Part shown: positions 1-10,160 of the stretch, in pieces
Numbering within the stretch: the stretch's first letter is position 1
Layout of the letters: the number at the start of each line of letters is the position of its first letter
Assembly: GCA_018873245.2 (NCBI GenBank)
Contig: JAEMBT020000009.1
Span: 10,001,288 to 10,065,287, forward strand
Direction of reading: 5' to 3'
Length of the DNA stretch: 64,000 nucleotides
DNA from: Archegozetes longisetosus
Lineage: Eukaryota; Arthropoda; Arachnida; Sarcoptiformes; Trhypochthoniidae
Notes under the pieces: model-generated
Databases searched by the model: none
What the model was told of the DNA's origin: nothing
Seen by the model: the letters and a program-made list of their open reading frames with translations, nothing else
Made by a program: the position numbers and the translations under genes

Positions 1-200
1 AAATTTGGAGTATTTCTAATCATAAATTTTTTTGAATGTATTTGAAAACAAATTAATTACATATTAATAAGATTTGATATGATAAAAATTAGTATATAAC
101 TTATTTAAATTGTTTTAAGAGATATGAATAAGTTCAACAATTATAGTAAAGAAATACAAGTATCTAAAAATAGTGCTGCACTTATTAATGAAAAGGTAGG
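1..200. other. AT-rich sequence without visible gene
   Basis: Simple AT-rich sequence at the window edge. No open frame, inverted repeat or recognisable element was seen. Confidence 0.5.
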
Positions 201-206
201 AATCAC

Positions 207-431
207 TGGGGTGTAGTGGTCAGCGAGTCAAACTTTGGGGCGGAGTCCCAGGTTCTAACCTCGTAGCCGCTATACTTCATTGACAGCGACGTGCAGACCT
301 CATGCCCTAGGTTATAACCGCTTTTGGTCCAATGTACATGTCACGCCTCCGCCCGACCTACTCGAAAAACTCACTCTGTAAACGGGGCTCGAGTGAGTCT
401 CCCAAAAGGGAGGGAAACGCACGAAATCGAA
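207..431 (+). repeat. tRNA-derived SINE (probable)
   Basis: A GC-richer block begins with a tRNA-like 5' part. An A-box-like TGTAGTGGTCAG at about 212-223 is followed by a B-box-like GGTTCTAACC at 251-260, a spacing normal for an internal RNA polymerase III promoter. Beyond the B box the sequence no longer closes an acceptor stem, so this is not a functional tRNA; a unique GC-rich body follows. The 3' end is uncertain because it abuts the inverted-repeat element that starts near 432. No poly-A tail or second full copy was found in the window. Confidence 0.55.
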
Positions 432-1211
432 GGATGAATCTTAGCAATCCCTGCTCGGGGTGTTCCTATTGGCCTATATCCATGAATGTCCATGAAGTAA
501 GACTGATAGATTTTCGACAAATTGAACAGCTATATATCCAATGCAATTTTTCTCTGAGCTTTCATAACAATGCATTCAGTATCAGGGTGATTAACACAAG
601 ATGGTTTAGGATTAGTAAGTTGGCTAGGAAGTAAACTCATCAATTCACAAAACTCAATGGCATCATTCTCATTACGAAACTTTTGGTTAAAATTAGACAT
701 GTTCAAATCATCGAAAACGGTGGAAAAGTTAAAACTGTCTGGTTCAATAGATGACCGTGCACGTCTTAGCATGAATGATAAAATTATACCAATACTAAAA
801 GCAAAAACCAATAAAATTAAAGAATGTAAATTGAATACGGTCGAAGGGGTGAAAGGAATTGAATAGTGCCGTGAAAACGGCAATTCAACGATATGATGAT
901 GACCTGTGACCTCGGGTTCGCCGACGGGTGACCTCGGGTTCGCCGACGGGTGACCTTTGACTTTTGACTTCTGACCAAAATACTTAACCCCTACAACATA
1001 TATATCGTTGGAAAGGTCTCTTCAAATGTTGTAGGGGTTAAGTATTTTGGGTAGAGGTCAAAAGTCAAAGGTCACCCGTCGGCGAACCCGAGGTCACAGG
1101 TAATCATGTATGGTATCCTTGAACTCAGCTTGACGAGACCTTTCCAACGACATATGACTCGTTGATATAGGTCAAAAGGAACATCCCAAGCAGGGATTGC
1201 TAAGATTCACC
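432..1211. mobile_element. TIR element with ~49-bp terminal inverted repeats
   Basis: The segment 432-480 reappears inverted at 1163-1211 with a few mismatches; both ends read GAATCTTAGCAATCCCTGCT from outside inwards. The interior holds a strong hairpin (901-1097) and an open frame of about 117 codons on the minus strand (530-883) that has no in-frame ATG at its head and predicts one hydrophobic segment. I do not recognise that frame and do not call it a gene. No transposase is visible, so the element would be non-autonomous. It lies at the 3' side of a decayed hAT transposase and may have truncated it. Confidence 0.5.
901..1097. repeat. long hairpin with GC-rich stems
   Basis: The left arm runs from GACCTCGGGTTCGCCGACGG through TACTTAACCCCTACAACA. 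The right arm is its reverse complement (TGTTGTAGGGGTTAAGTA to CCGTCGGCGAACCCGAGGTC), separated by a loop of about 30 bp. A 26-bp unit in the left arm is duplicated in tandem (GACCTCGGGTTCGCCGACGG occurs twice), so the arms pair with one unit unpaired. It sits inside the 432-1211 TIR element. Confidence 0.7.
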
Positions 1212-1212
1212 C

Positions 1213-2989
1213 CAAAATTTTTATTTAAGATAGGAGTTAGTCATAAACAGTAATTCGGCTATCAATTAAAGAGCTATTGAATTGAATTATAAGCATTTTT
1301 TCGATATTTTCTTGAGTGAAACCAGTTCTTCGATCAGTTAGAAGTTTGTATTTGGAAAAGGATCGTTCGACATCGACAGAAACCAGGGGAGCATATAATG
1401 TTTTAAGTTTATGTTCAAAATCATTTTGATTTGTAAAAGTAATTAAGTCCGGATTTTTACTAATACTTTTGTTCAACTTTTTTAACGCGAATCCATTTAA
1501 TTTTGATTTAACTGATTCTAATATTTTCATTTGTTCTTCCACTTTTAAACCCTGTTCTTGTAATTTTTCGATAGCTTCAGGTCAAAATCTATATTCATGT
1601 ATTGCAAGAAATTGATTTTGAAGTTAATTCTTATTAATTAGATTTTTAATATCTTTGATGGGCTTGGAATCATTATTCAGTTTTAATATGAATTCAGATA
1701 TTTTATCGAAGTTGTCAATATGAAAAAGACTGCATTCAGCCAAGTACCACAACGAGTTGTTACAAGATTCGGAGGTAAATTCAAATTTGTGACTTCTTTA
1801 AACAATTGTCGACGATAGGGAGACTTTCTAAGAATTTTTTTCATATTCATAACAAATTTGTTTGCGTCTTCGTATTCTTCTTGTATTGAAAGGCTGACTC
1901 TATGTAATGCATGTGCAATACATGTTATATGACTCGTTTTGGGAAACAGTGTTGATTTTAAATTTTCAAATGCTTTAAGCATGTATGATGCTTGATCTGA
2001 GACGACGAGCAATACTTTATCATATTTTATACCATTTGACCATAACCTCATACATGCACTAATAAAGGCTTGAGATACAGTGGAATTATTAGTTTTTTCA
2101 AGAAAATTAGCAGACAATAACATAGGTTTTTGTTTGTATCCATTTAGTGGCATAACCAATATATTGAGTAAATATCTATCTTATGAATCAGTTGTTTCGT
2201 CGATAATGAAACATACAGAGTCATCGCCTACTTTTTCCTTAATAGTTTCAATACTTTCTTCGTAAATAGTTAGTAAACATCTTCTTAATGTAATATCAGT
2301 CGGAATCGATCTTTTCATATACTTTTCTAACCAATTTTTAAATATTGGATTAGTCACTTTATCGATTGATATATTAGCTGCAGCAAATACTTCTGCCATT
2401 TCTGTATTAAACTGATTTTGATTTAGACGTTGTTCAGAGGCTTGAAATGAAGCAGCAATTAGGCTTTGTTTCGGTTTACCATGTTTTAGTTCCTTATTTT
2501 TATTATGTTTTTGACTTTTAACATGTTCTTCTACTCTATTCTTACCATGAGATTTAGTGTAATTTATGTGATGCTCGCATACCACACAAAAAGTGAATTC
2601 CCATCGACTTTAAATTCTTTATATTTATTAACAATTTTATTCATATTTGATGATTTTCACAAAATCAAAACAAATAATAGGTTAAATCAAAACAGATTTA
2701 ATATTTGATACTAATTTTAATACTTTAAATGATAGGGGGAGGAAGTGATTAAACTGATTTAAAATGCTTTTTCGTTTAAATAACGTATAAGATCTTTTAT
2801 TTTCGGAGAAAAATCTCTAAATCGGGGAAAATTGGGAAATTTTTCTTATTTTACTCATTTTCGGGAAATTCGGTAATAAAATCAAGGTATATTTTAAGTG
2901 TAATAAGCGTTAAAACAACTCATATGAACGTTTTCTAAAGATATCTTAATTTTTTTGAATTAGGTATTTCCCGAAAAATTATGCCTCTG
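1213..2989 (-). mobile_element. decayed hAT transposon (BED-finger/hAT-C transposase)
   Basis: Three minus-strand blocks together resemble one hAT transposase. 2181-2690 has a BED-like finger region and the IDETTDS motif. 1683-2159 reads WSNGIKYDKVLLVVSDQASY followed by an IAHALHRVS stretch. 1237-1542 is the C-terminal dimerisation region with VERSFSKYKLLTDRR. The blocks lie in different frames or are separated by stops, so the transposase is dead. The right terminus is likely at 2989: sequence reading inwards as CAGAGGCATAATTTTTCGGG, next to GTTATAAC. That resembles the ends of the shorter hAT at 4634-5321. The left terminus is not visible and seems displaced by the TIR element at 432-1211. 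Confidence 0.8.
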
Positions 2990-2997
2990 GTTATAAC

Positions 2998-3595
2998 ATA
3001 GAAAAGAGGATTGCTGCTGATCACTGCAAAAAAGTAAAGACAGTATTTTGCATTATAACTAACATTATAAAACCCATATTATATAGTAATTTACAATAGC
3101 TTCCATTTTTTCATATTAAAGAGTGCGCTATTCAACAAAATTTAAACATGCCTTTATTTTCAGGATACTTTAGTTACTTTTTGAACCGTTTCTTCGGCAA
3201 AAATACTGATAAAGGTAGTGGTAGCATCCATCTATTGACATTTGACTTGAAATTAGTCACAAAGTCTGCGATTGCAGGTATATAAATTGCATTTGTGATA
3301 GTTATATATGAATTACCCCTGACTAGGGCTTTTTCATTTAAGGCTTTACAAATCTAAATCTATTGATTCTGCATCGAGAGAGTGGACAGTATAGAGATGA
3401 TTACAAAACTTTATTTCGACCAATAGTAAAAATTTATTCAACATGCGCGCAAGTCAAAGAAATAGTTAAACATACTTACAATGGACATTAAAGTTTTACT
3501 TAATGCTTTTTAATTTTAATTGAGAATAATAGTTTTTGAAATAATTACGCTGATAAAATATTACAAATAACTTTATCGCTTATCCAAAAATCAGA
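2998..3595. other. intergenic, no gene seen
   Basis: AT-rich sequence between a hAT terminus and a Tc1-like fragment. No open frame of note and no inverted repeat were recognised. Confidence 0.5.
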
Positions 3596-3780
3596 TTCAA
3601 TTTTATTTATGTCTTATACACTTACGCCAAATATTATCATCAATTTTGGTGAATGCTTCAGAGATGATACTTTTAAATTCTTGTGTATTATTAATGAAAT
3701 TGTGCTTTGATATTAGTTCTATTAGTTGGGCTCGAAATAACTCAATAGGATTGAGTTCACAGTGATAGGGGGTAAACGTA
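3596..3780 (-). mobile_element. DDE_3 / Tc1-like transposase C-terminal fragment
   Basis: The reverse strand translates as YHCELNPIELFRAQLIELI, then NTQEFKSIISEAFTKIDD and NIWRKCIRHK. This matches the third catalytic block (LNPIE followed by W/F-R-A-Q) and the C-terminal tail of Tc1/DDE_3 transposases. The helix-turn-helix and the first two catalytic acidic residues are absent. The TIR element starting near 3793 abuts or cuts it. Confidence 0.65.
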
Positions 3781-3792
3781 TGGAAATATGAT

Positions 3793-4487
3793 TACATGAC
3801 AATTCAGCCCAAGCAATTCAGCCCAGAGACAATTCAGCCCAAAGACAGCCCTTTGGTAATTGAGCGTCAAGAAAATAAGCTTTAAATTTTAAAATTTTAT
3901 TAAAACAGATTTAGCAAAAGTTTTAAAATAATTGTAAAATAAAATCAGTATAAAAATATATAATGATTAAAAAGAAAGATTGTGAGCGACACTTCTAAGA
4001 TAATCGATAATAGAAATTTGTCCATACTTTACCACATTCTTTTTCAAATTGGATTATAATCCATCGATAACCCATTAGGCTATGCCTTTATTTTAAAATG
4101 AAGTGTCTCTTATAAATAAACTTATTTTGCATCGATTGCAACATAAGTTATTACATTTAACTAAACTCGCGCTGTAATAACAGCGATCTTGATTAATATT
4201 ATAAACAAAAATATATACACAACAAACTGACTTAAGGAGAACGGGGGAGCTAACAACCCTCAACCCCCAAGTCAGTTAGTTATTTGTATATAAATGATAT
4301 ATAATTTTTTTAAAAATATTTATATGAAAATTAAAAAATATTAATTATTTAATTACAGTCTCAAATTTTTAATTAAAAACTCTGAACTCTCGTTAGGGCT
4401 GAATTGTCTTGGGCTGAATTTTCTGGGGCTGAATTGTCTGGGCTGGGTTGTCCGGGGCTGAATTGTCTGGACTGAACTGTCCTGCTA
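3793..4487. mobile_element. non-autonomous TIR element with iterated ends
   Basis: The left end carries three spaced copies of CAATTCAGCCCA-like units. The right end (about 4395-4487) carries the same motif inverted at least five times (GGGCTGAATTGTC). A GGAAATATGA at 3782-3791 is repeated at 4491-4500, close to each end, and may be a target duplication of about 10 bp with a 2-3-base slip. The interior is AT-rich without a coding frame. Iterated subterminal motifs and a ~10-bp duplication would suit a Mutator-like or foldback element, but the family is inference. Confidence 0.6.
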
Positions 4488-4633
4488 CGTGGAAATATGA
4501 CCTGAATCTTTAATTATTTTGTCGACATTTAATTAAATATATTTTGTTTTACGAGTTTAAGTAAACCACTTTTATTTAAATTTTATTTTAAACTAATATT
4601 ATTTAATTTGAGCCAATTTTTAATTGTTATAAT

Positions 4634-5321
4634 CAGAGTTAGTACTTTTCGGGAATAAGAACCTTTAAAATCGGTCGGGAATCGGGAGCTTAAAATAGCC
4701 AAATTCGGGAATAAAATCGGTGGTAAAAACTTAGAAAATTCGTGAAAATAATTTGATTTATTTATAGTACCAAAAAATAACGGTTGTAATTATTACGATT
4801 ACAATAAATAATCGAGAAATGAATTAAATTGGATTATTATTTGGTGTTTTATTTTCTCATTGGTGAAGCTGTGTCGCTTATCAGTCAATATATTCTTGTA
4901 CTGAGAGAAGGAGCGCTCGACCTCTACCGAGACAATTGGTGCAAATTCAGTCAACCATTTTCTTCTAAACTATTGGGGTTCACAAAAATCATTTAAATCT
5001 TTATTTTTCTCCAAACATTTTTGGAGTTTTTCTTCACAATTTGCGTATTTTATAAAACACGCAAAATATTTTCTCCATAAAGATACTAAAAACTAGCGAT
5101 TTTTCAATAAATTATAGAAAGTTTTTATTAGAATAAGACAAAGATTAAGTATTTGTTGTGTTTTCGGGAACTTTAAGCAAAATCTTATGAATTCGGGAAA
5201 AATTGGGAATATCAAGGCATACGTATATAGTCTATAAGTACTCATATTATTAGTATTATTAAATTCCCGATAATATTCTGTACCAATAAAATTCGGGGTT
5301 TCCCGAAAAACATTAACTCTG
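4634..5321 (-). mobile_element. hAT deletion derivative with 8-bp TSD
   Basis: The element is bounded by the 8-bp direct repeat GTTATAAT (4626-4633 and 5322-5329). The ends are inverted: CAGAGTTAGTACTTTTCGGG at the left and, on the opposite strand, CAGAGTTAATGTTTTTCGGG at the right. The minus strand retains only a hAT C-terminal dimerisation fragment near 4860-4960 (FAPIVSVEVERSFSQYKN). The subterminal regions repeat TTCGGGAA motifs, as does the end of the larger hAT at 1213-2989, so it is probably an internally deleted relative of that family. Confidence 0.85.
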
Positions 5322-5389
5322 GTTATAATATTGTTACTCTTAACGGGTGCTTAGTTGCGTTGCTTCGAGTGAGTAGGTGCGTTCTCAAG

Positions 5390-6162
5390 TAGACCTATAC
5401 ATGGGGCCCAAAACTCCTGGCCCGACCCGACCGACATTTTGTGTTCGTTTGTACGACCCGACCCGACCCGAAAGCTGAAGAAGGCTGGCCCAACCCATCC
5501 CGAACGAGAATTAAAATTGCTAAACAGGTAAAGTTTAATCAGTTTATTGATTAAGTTAGTTGTGGTCTACATTACATTCATAAAATGGACACAATATGAG
5601 AAATATTGTTTTTAAGAGTATTCAATAATTTGTCATTAATCTTTCTTATTATAGTTTGTTGTTTTCAATAGACAAAGACCTCATCTTCTGGTAATTAATT
5701 TTAATTGAATTCAGGTGATCATATCATGAATCCCGTCTCACTCCTGTCATATTCTTCAATGTAATACCTATTTGACTTTGAAATCCTGACCGTTTAGCCA
5801 CTTTCTTCAAAGCTTTACAGTTTTCGATCAATTCATTTATTGAATTTATTCCATTGCATTCATCAATAACATGTTCTTGGACTGAATTCATATTATGAGG
5901 GAGACATTCAATCCATAAAATATCTTTAAATGCAAGCTTCATTGCTGAAGGTTTATCCGCTACCATAATGATACTATCTCAAACATATTTTTCGGAGCTG
6001 TATTCTTCAAATATAAAACATTTTGAAATAAATTTAGAGCCAACTCGTTCAACTCGACCCGATCCGACATTTTATGACACCCTGTACTACCCGAACGAAC
6101 CCGAGATATTTAGCTCAAATCCTATCCGAACGAACCCGACCCGAGTCCGATGAACAGGTCTA
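5390..6162 (-). mobile_element. hAT deletion derivative with 8-bp TSD TTCTCAAG
   Basis: The direct repeat TTCTCAAG lies at 5382-5389 and 6163-6170. The ends begin TAGACCTATACATGGG on one side and, inverted, TAGACCTGTTCATCGG on the other. Both ends run into GC-rich arrays of CCCGACCCGA, a known feature of one hAT group. On the minus strand 5724-5966 encodes about 80 residues of hAT transposase: a conserved Asp region, H-x-N-x-VQEHVI, LIENCKALKKVAKRSG, and a T-x-V-R-R-D-S ending in place of the usual TRWNS. All other transposase parts are missing. Confidence 0.85.
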
Positions 6163-6170
6163 TTCTCAAG

Positions 6171-7136
6171 TACGGCGACTGAACATGGGGGCACATTTGG
6201 TAATAATTTTTGAACACCTAAGTATAGTGCTTTAATACCAGAATCTTTATATCGGAATGGATGAAAACTTATTTGAGAAACGTATCTCTTATGAAGAATT
6301 AAGTTGATATTTAGTTGTTTAACTGTTCGATAGCTAAAAAGGCTTCAAAACTAACTATAAATTAAGATTCTCAGTTCAGCTAAGCCTTTCATTATTGAGC
6401 TGGTAGCTAAGCCATTTATATAAAGACCAAGAATAAACCTTAGTTTCTTATGAATTTGTTTATGCCTTTATAAAAAGAACTTAACTACGTGTCCAAAATA
6501 GAGAGGTTTAGCTATATTTATATAATTGCGCTCAATCTCCCTAATCGCTGATTCATCGCTTAAGTCAGTGATCGCCTACCTACGGCCCGTTGATTTTTCT
6601 GGCCCTGATACATTGGATAACCTTAATACTTTTAGCCCTTTAATTGAGAATTGGAATTATTTTTCTAGAAGTTTCTTAATCAAGTCAAAATAAGTCAACT
6701 TCGTGTGAAATTGCAGTCATGTTACTTTGGGGAGAATCATTCGTAATACATTATTAATTTTTTAAAACTGTAGTTCCGACATATAGGAACAATACCTAAA
6801 AGATGAATACAAGAATCTTATGAAACATTAAGTTCGAAAATATATATATAATGTCGATTTGTTTCATAAGGTTTAAGTTGAAGTGAGACATTAATATTGT
6901 TAAAAAGCAATATGAAGCATCGAAATTTTCAAATAAATCAAATGTTTATTTTATTATTTCAAATTAAAAGTAAGATTGCTTTTGTCATAATTGTTTACTG
7001 ACCCTTTAACTTAAGAGTCAAAGAACGATGAAAATAAGTCTATGGGATTCTGGCTATCCATACACTCAGGATCTCATGATATATTTTAATAGATGTCATC
7101 CTGATCAAAATTGTCAATGGGCCCACCTCTGTATAA
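6171..7136. other. intergenic, no gene seen
   Basis: AT-rich sequence between two hAT elements. No coding frame or repeat pair was supported; short inverted motifs near 6830-6890 (AAGATTCTTATGAAACATTAAG-like) are too degenerate to call. Confidence 0.45.
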
Positions 7137-7283
7137 CTTATAGTCAGTGATGCTCAACGCTCGAGCGTTTGGCGCTCGGTAGCGAGCGCGAACGTCGAGC
7201 GTTCTAATTTTGCCGAGCGTGAGTGGACGCTCGAGCGTCTTACCCCCGAGCGCGAGCGTTGAGCGTCAAGTCTTAGTACGTAT

Positions 7284-7879
7284 TAAGGCTGTGCCAACTA
7301 CCATGAGTAGTCGGTTAGTAGTCGGGTAACTACTGACTACTGACTTCATAAAATATCCGGTAGTCACTCATTAATGATTACTCATTCATTGGCGGTTACT
7401 CATAAGTAATCACGACTACTTATGTAAATGTTTTTATGATAATTATCGTATAAGTCCTAATGATGAACACGGGAAACTGACTTTCTTATCTATAAAGATT
7501 ACGTCAACTGAAAATTAAAACCCGGGTGATAGTAAAACTCATTATTAGAAATTTCACAATTAGTAATTACAATTCTCTTCACAAATCTTGTCAATTACTT
7601 CATTAATTGTTAATTCATTAATGAAACTTGTCAAGTATTTTACTAATTTTATTGTTAAACTGTCTTTTATATTTTCTAGTGAATAAAACTCAATAAATAA
7701 ATACTCGCATTCAATGAGTTGTAAGTAATTTGGAAACCAGTGGCTACCTAAAAATACCCATGACTACTCTTCAATAAATGATACTCGTAAATGTGATCAT
7801 AGTCAGGAAAATAGTCATGACTATTGACTACTTTTGGTAAAGTAATGGGTGACTACTTTCTGGCACCGGCCCAGCCCTA
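7284..7879. mobile_element. nested hAT-like MITE with 8-bp TSD GTACGTAT
   Basis: The direct repeat GTACGTAT flanks it at 7276-7283 and 7880-7887. The ends match as TAAGGCTGTGCC (left) and TAGGGCTGGGCC (right, reverse strand). Subterminal parts are rich in alternating ACTACT/AGTAGT motifs that can fold on themselves. There is no coding capacity. Its insertion in the 7145-8493 element means it is the younger of the two. Confidence 0.82.
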
Positions 7880-8058
7880 GTACGTATTTTCCATATTAGA
7901 AATACAGTATAGATATTTTTTTAATACTAAAAAGTTAGATTTTACTAAACATAAATTTTTACATAAAGAGTTTTAAAGAGTTTACACAGAATCTTTTTGA
8001 GTCTGAAACTAATTGTGTTCGCATATCTTCAACATAAACAATTTATTTATAGGGAAAA

Positions 8059-8185
8059 CAGTATAACTTTGCAATTTTTAAGATTCCTTTTTGAACATTA
8101 TAACCGGTAATGTTTATAATCAACTGTATTAATCTCTTGAATATAGTGTTGAATAAGGAGCTCTAAAAATTGCAAAGTTATACTG
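8059..8185. repeat. 22-bp perfect inverted repeat
   Basis: CAGTATAACTTTGCAATTTT at 8059 onwards is matched exactly, inverted, at 8164-8185, with a loop of about 83 bp. It lies inside the 7145-8493 element and could be part of its interior or a small third insertion. Confidence 0.7.
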
Positions 8186-8501
8186 ATGTATCTATATATG
8201 ACATCAGCTTTTGAACTAAAGTATTTGTTTGAATGGTTTTCAATGAGTGAGTATCATATTTATGAAATTTATATACAAATAAAGTTATAGCTTTAAAAAA
8301 TAATTTTGTGTAGAAAAGACCTTTCAATTCATGGACTTTGCTTACTTGACGCTCGGTAAACGCTCGGCGCTCGAGCGCCTCGAAAAAGTGAGCGCCGAGC
8401 GTTTCATTTTCCCCGAGCGTTAGCGCGAGCGCCGAGCGCCAATTTCTGATCGAGTGCGAACGTGAGCGTGAGCGTCGAGCGTGTGCATCACTGCTTATAG
8501 T

Positions 8502-8966
8502 TTATCCGCTACATGTCCTTAAAGTAAACGTTTAAAATGAATCTTCGATTTTCTATAAGGACATTATAGATATCGAAAAACGGGTTTCATAATTGTAATC
8601 GGCGTTAAATTCTACATCGAAATCATATATCATATAACAAAAAATCTTAAAGTGGAAAAATTCGATATAAAATATTTAATGTCAAATATCTCGAAAAGCA
8701 TTCGATATAAAAAAATTTGGATTTGATATTCTGAATCAGCGTTAAAAGATACATATAGAGCAGTTGAAAAGTTAATTTATAAAATAATGAATTTCATCCT
8801 GGCATCCATACGGGGCATGGAGCTGAAAAATGTGCTCTTATGAAATGACGGCTCAACCAAGCGAACCCACTCGCATCACTCGTCGCCGCCACTTTAGGGG
8901 TGTTGAGTGGGGGCGGAGAGTGGGGTCCACACCTATGCATTAATGTATCAATAATAACAAATAATT
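8502..8966. other. intergenic with one GC-rich block
   Basis: Mostly AT-rich. A GC-rich island at about 8805-8930 (GGGGCATGGAGCTG, then TCGTCGCCGCCACTTTAGGGG) looks like part of a short interspersed repeat, but no pol III boxes or second copy were found. Confidence 0.4.
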
Positions 8967-9295
8967 ATATAACTTTATAACCGATCTTAAAGCTATGACT
9001 GAGAAATGACTGGCCTTATGATCAGTTAGTCATAATTTCAGTAATGTGTTTGATTATGATTCATCTTGAAACTAGTGCGTTTCTTATTGGTTTGGTCTTA
9101 ATAATTAATATATCAAGTTATTACTACTTCATACTAGTCATAAAATGATAATAATCGATAATTGAATATAATCGATGTTTACATAATACTTGATTAAATT
9201 TGAATTAACTTTTATTACTGATAGTAAATAATTGTTAGTTTAGATAATAATAAATAAAACTTGTTCATTAACAAGTAGTGAAGTTGAGTTCTAAG
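8967..9295 (+). repeat. dispersed repeat, copy 1 of 2
   Basis: This stretch matches 63672-63996 in the same orientation along about 325 bp. Shared blocks include TATAACTTTATAACCGATCT, ATGATCAG, ACTACTTCATAC and ATAATAAATAAAACTT. Divergence is moderate with small indels. Part of it (around 9040-9110) also recurs inverted at about 9566-9612 (AGTGCGTTTCT, GGTCTTAATTATTAG), so the whole may be a long-TIR element of 650 bp or so. It has no coding frame. Confidence 0.7.
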
Positions 9296-10160
9296 TGTTC
9301 AATTCTTACAAAGATTGATCTTAAAATTATAGCTATTTTGTTCAAATATTTGTTTATTTTTTGTGTACTCATTAACAAGTATTTTAAGTTGACCTTTACT
9401 AAACACTCGCACTCCTTTTTCGATTTAACAGCAATTTTGAATCAAGTTTAAAAACCTATGACAAGTCTTAAAGTTATAGCGTACTTAAGACTTTAAGCAT
9501 CAATTTTTGGGGAGCGCTTTAAGACCTATCTTGACTGATTCCTCAGTCATAAATCAGTTTTATTACTGATCGTAAGACTAATAATTAAGACCGTTCTCAG
9601 AAACGCACTCCTACTCTTTGTTACTAATCTCAGTTAAACTTGTAACTGTGTTAAGAGATTGGTGATCGTTGGCTAGAAGTAGAAGTCAATTTTTAGCATT
9701 TTACCCTTAAATGTTGCGGGAATAACTTTAAATATAACTTTTTCAATACGAGTCAGTACCAAATCAATTTAAATTATCATCTGTTTATGCTAAAAGCCGT
9801 AACTAATTAGTTTACAAAGCCTTAAAGTTGAATGAAGTTTGAATTTGATACTTGTTTAAAGACAAAACTTTTCTCATGAAAGTTAGTGCGCATATAAATC
9901 AAATGAAAACATTGACCCAAATCTTCAAACATACGTCGTTCATATAAGATCGCAACGTGAGAGCCTTTTAAATGTAAACCATAACAAACAATGTGAACAT
10001 TAAGTCCTATTCCCTTCGAATTAAAGTTTAAATTAGTTTTTAAATAGTTATTTACATTAATTATTTGCAACTAAACTATTATTAAATGATTAACTATTTT
10101 TGCATTTGATAACTAATTAAGTGTTGAATAGATTCGTAATAATAACTGAATTAAATAGAA
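9296..10160. other. intergenic region upstream of importin alpha
   Basis: No gene seen. The minus-strand open frame at 9822-10070 has no recognisable domain and AT-rich codon use, and I regard it as chance. The promoter of the importin gene should lie in the 3' part. Confidence 0.4.

Larger units (their letters stand above)
7145..8493. mobile_element. hAT-type TIR element with 8-bp TSD CTTATAGT
   Basis: The direct repeat CTTATAGT occurs at 7137-7144 and 8494-8501. The ends are inverted: CAGTGATGCTCAACGCTCGA on the left and CAGTGATGCACACGCTCGAC on the reverse strand at the right. Both are followed by dense GAGCG/CGCTC repeats over about 120 bp, very GC-rich against an AT-rich background. No transposase remains; the interior holds a second, nested element (7284-7879) and a short hairpin (8059-8185). 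Confidence 0.88.

Noticed and set aside
207-280. A genuine tRNA gene
   Set aside because: A- and B-box-like motifs are present but the sequence does not fold into a cloverleaf with paired acceptor ends; a SINE head fits better.
311-318. GTTATAAC as the lost left target duplication of the hAT ending at 2989
   Set aside because: The octamer matches that beside the right end, but no CAGAG terminus follows it and it lies inside the SINE-like block, so the match is probably chance.
530-883. 117-codon minus-strand frame with a hydrophobic segment inside the 432-1211 TIR element
   Set aside because: It starts at a TTG with no in-frame ATG near its head, has no recognised domain, and an overlapping frame exists on the other strand; kept only as a note on the element.
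9822-10070. 82-codon minus-strand frame upstream of importin alpha
   Set aside because: No recognisable motif and no coding-like neighbours; treated as chance.
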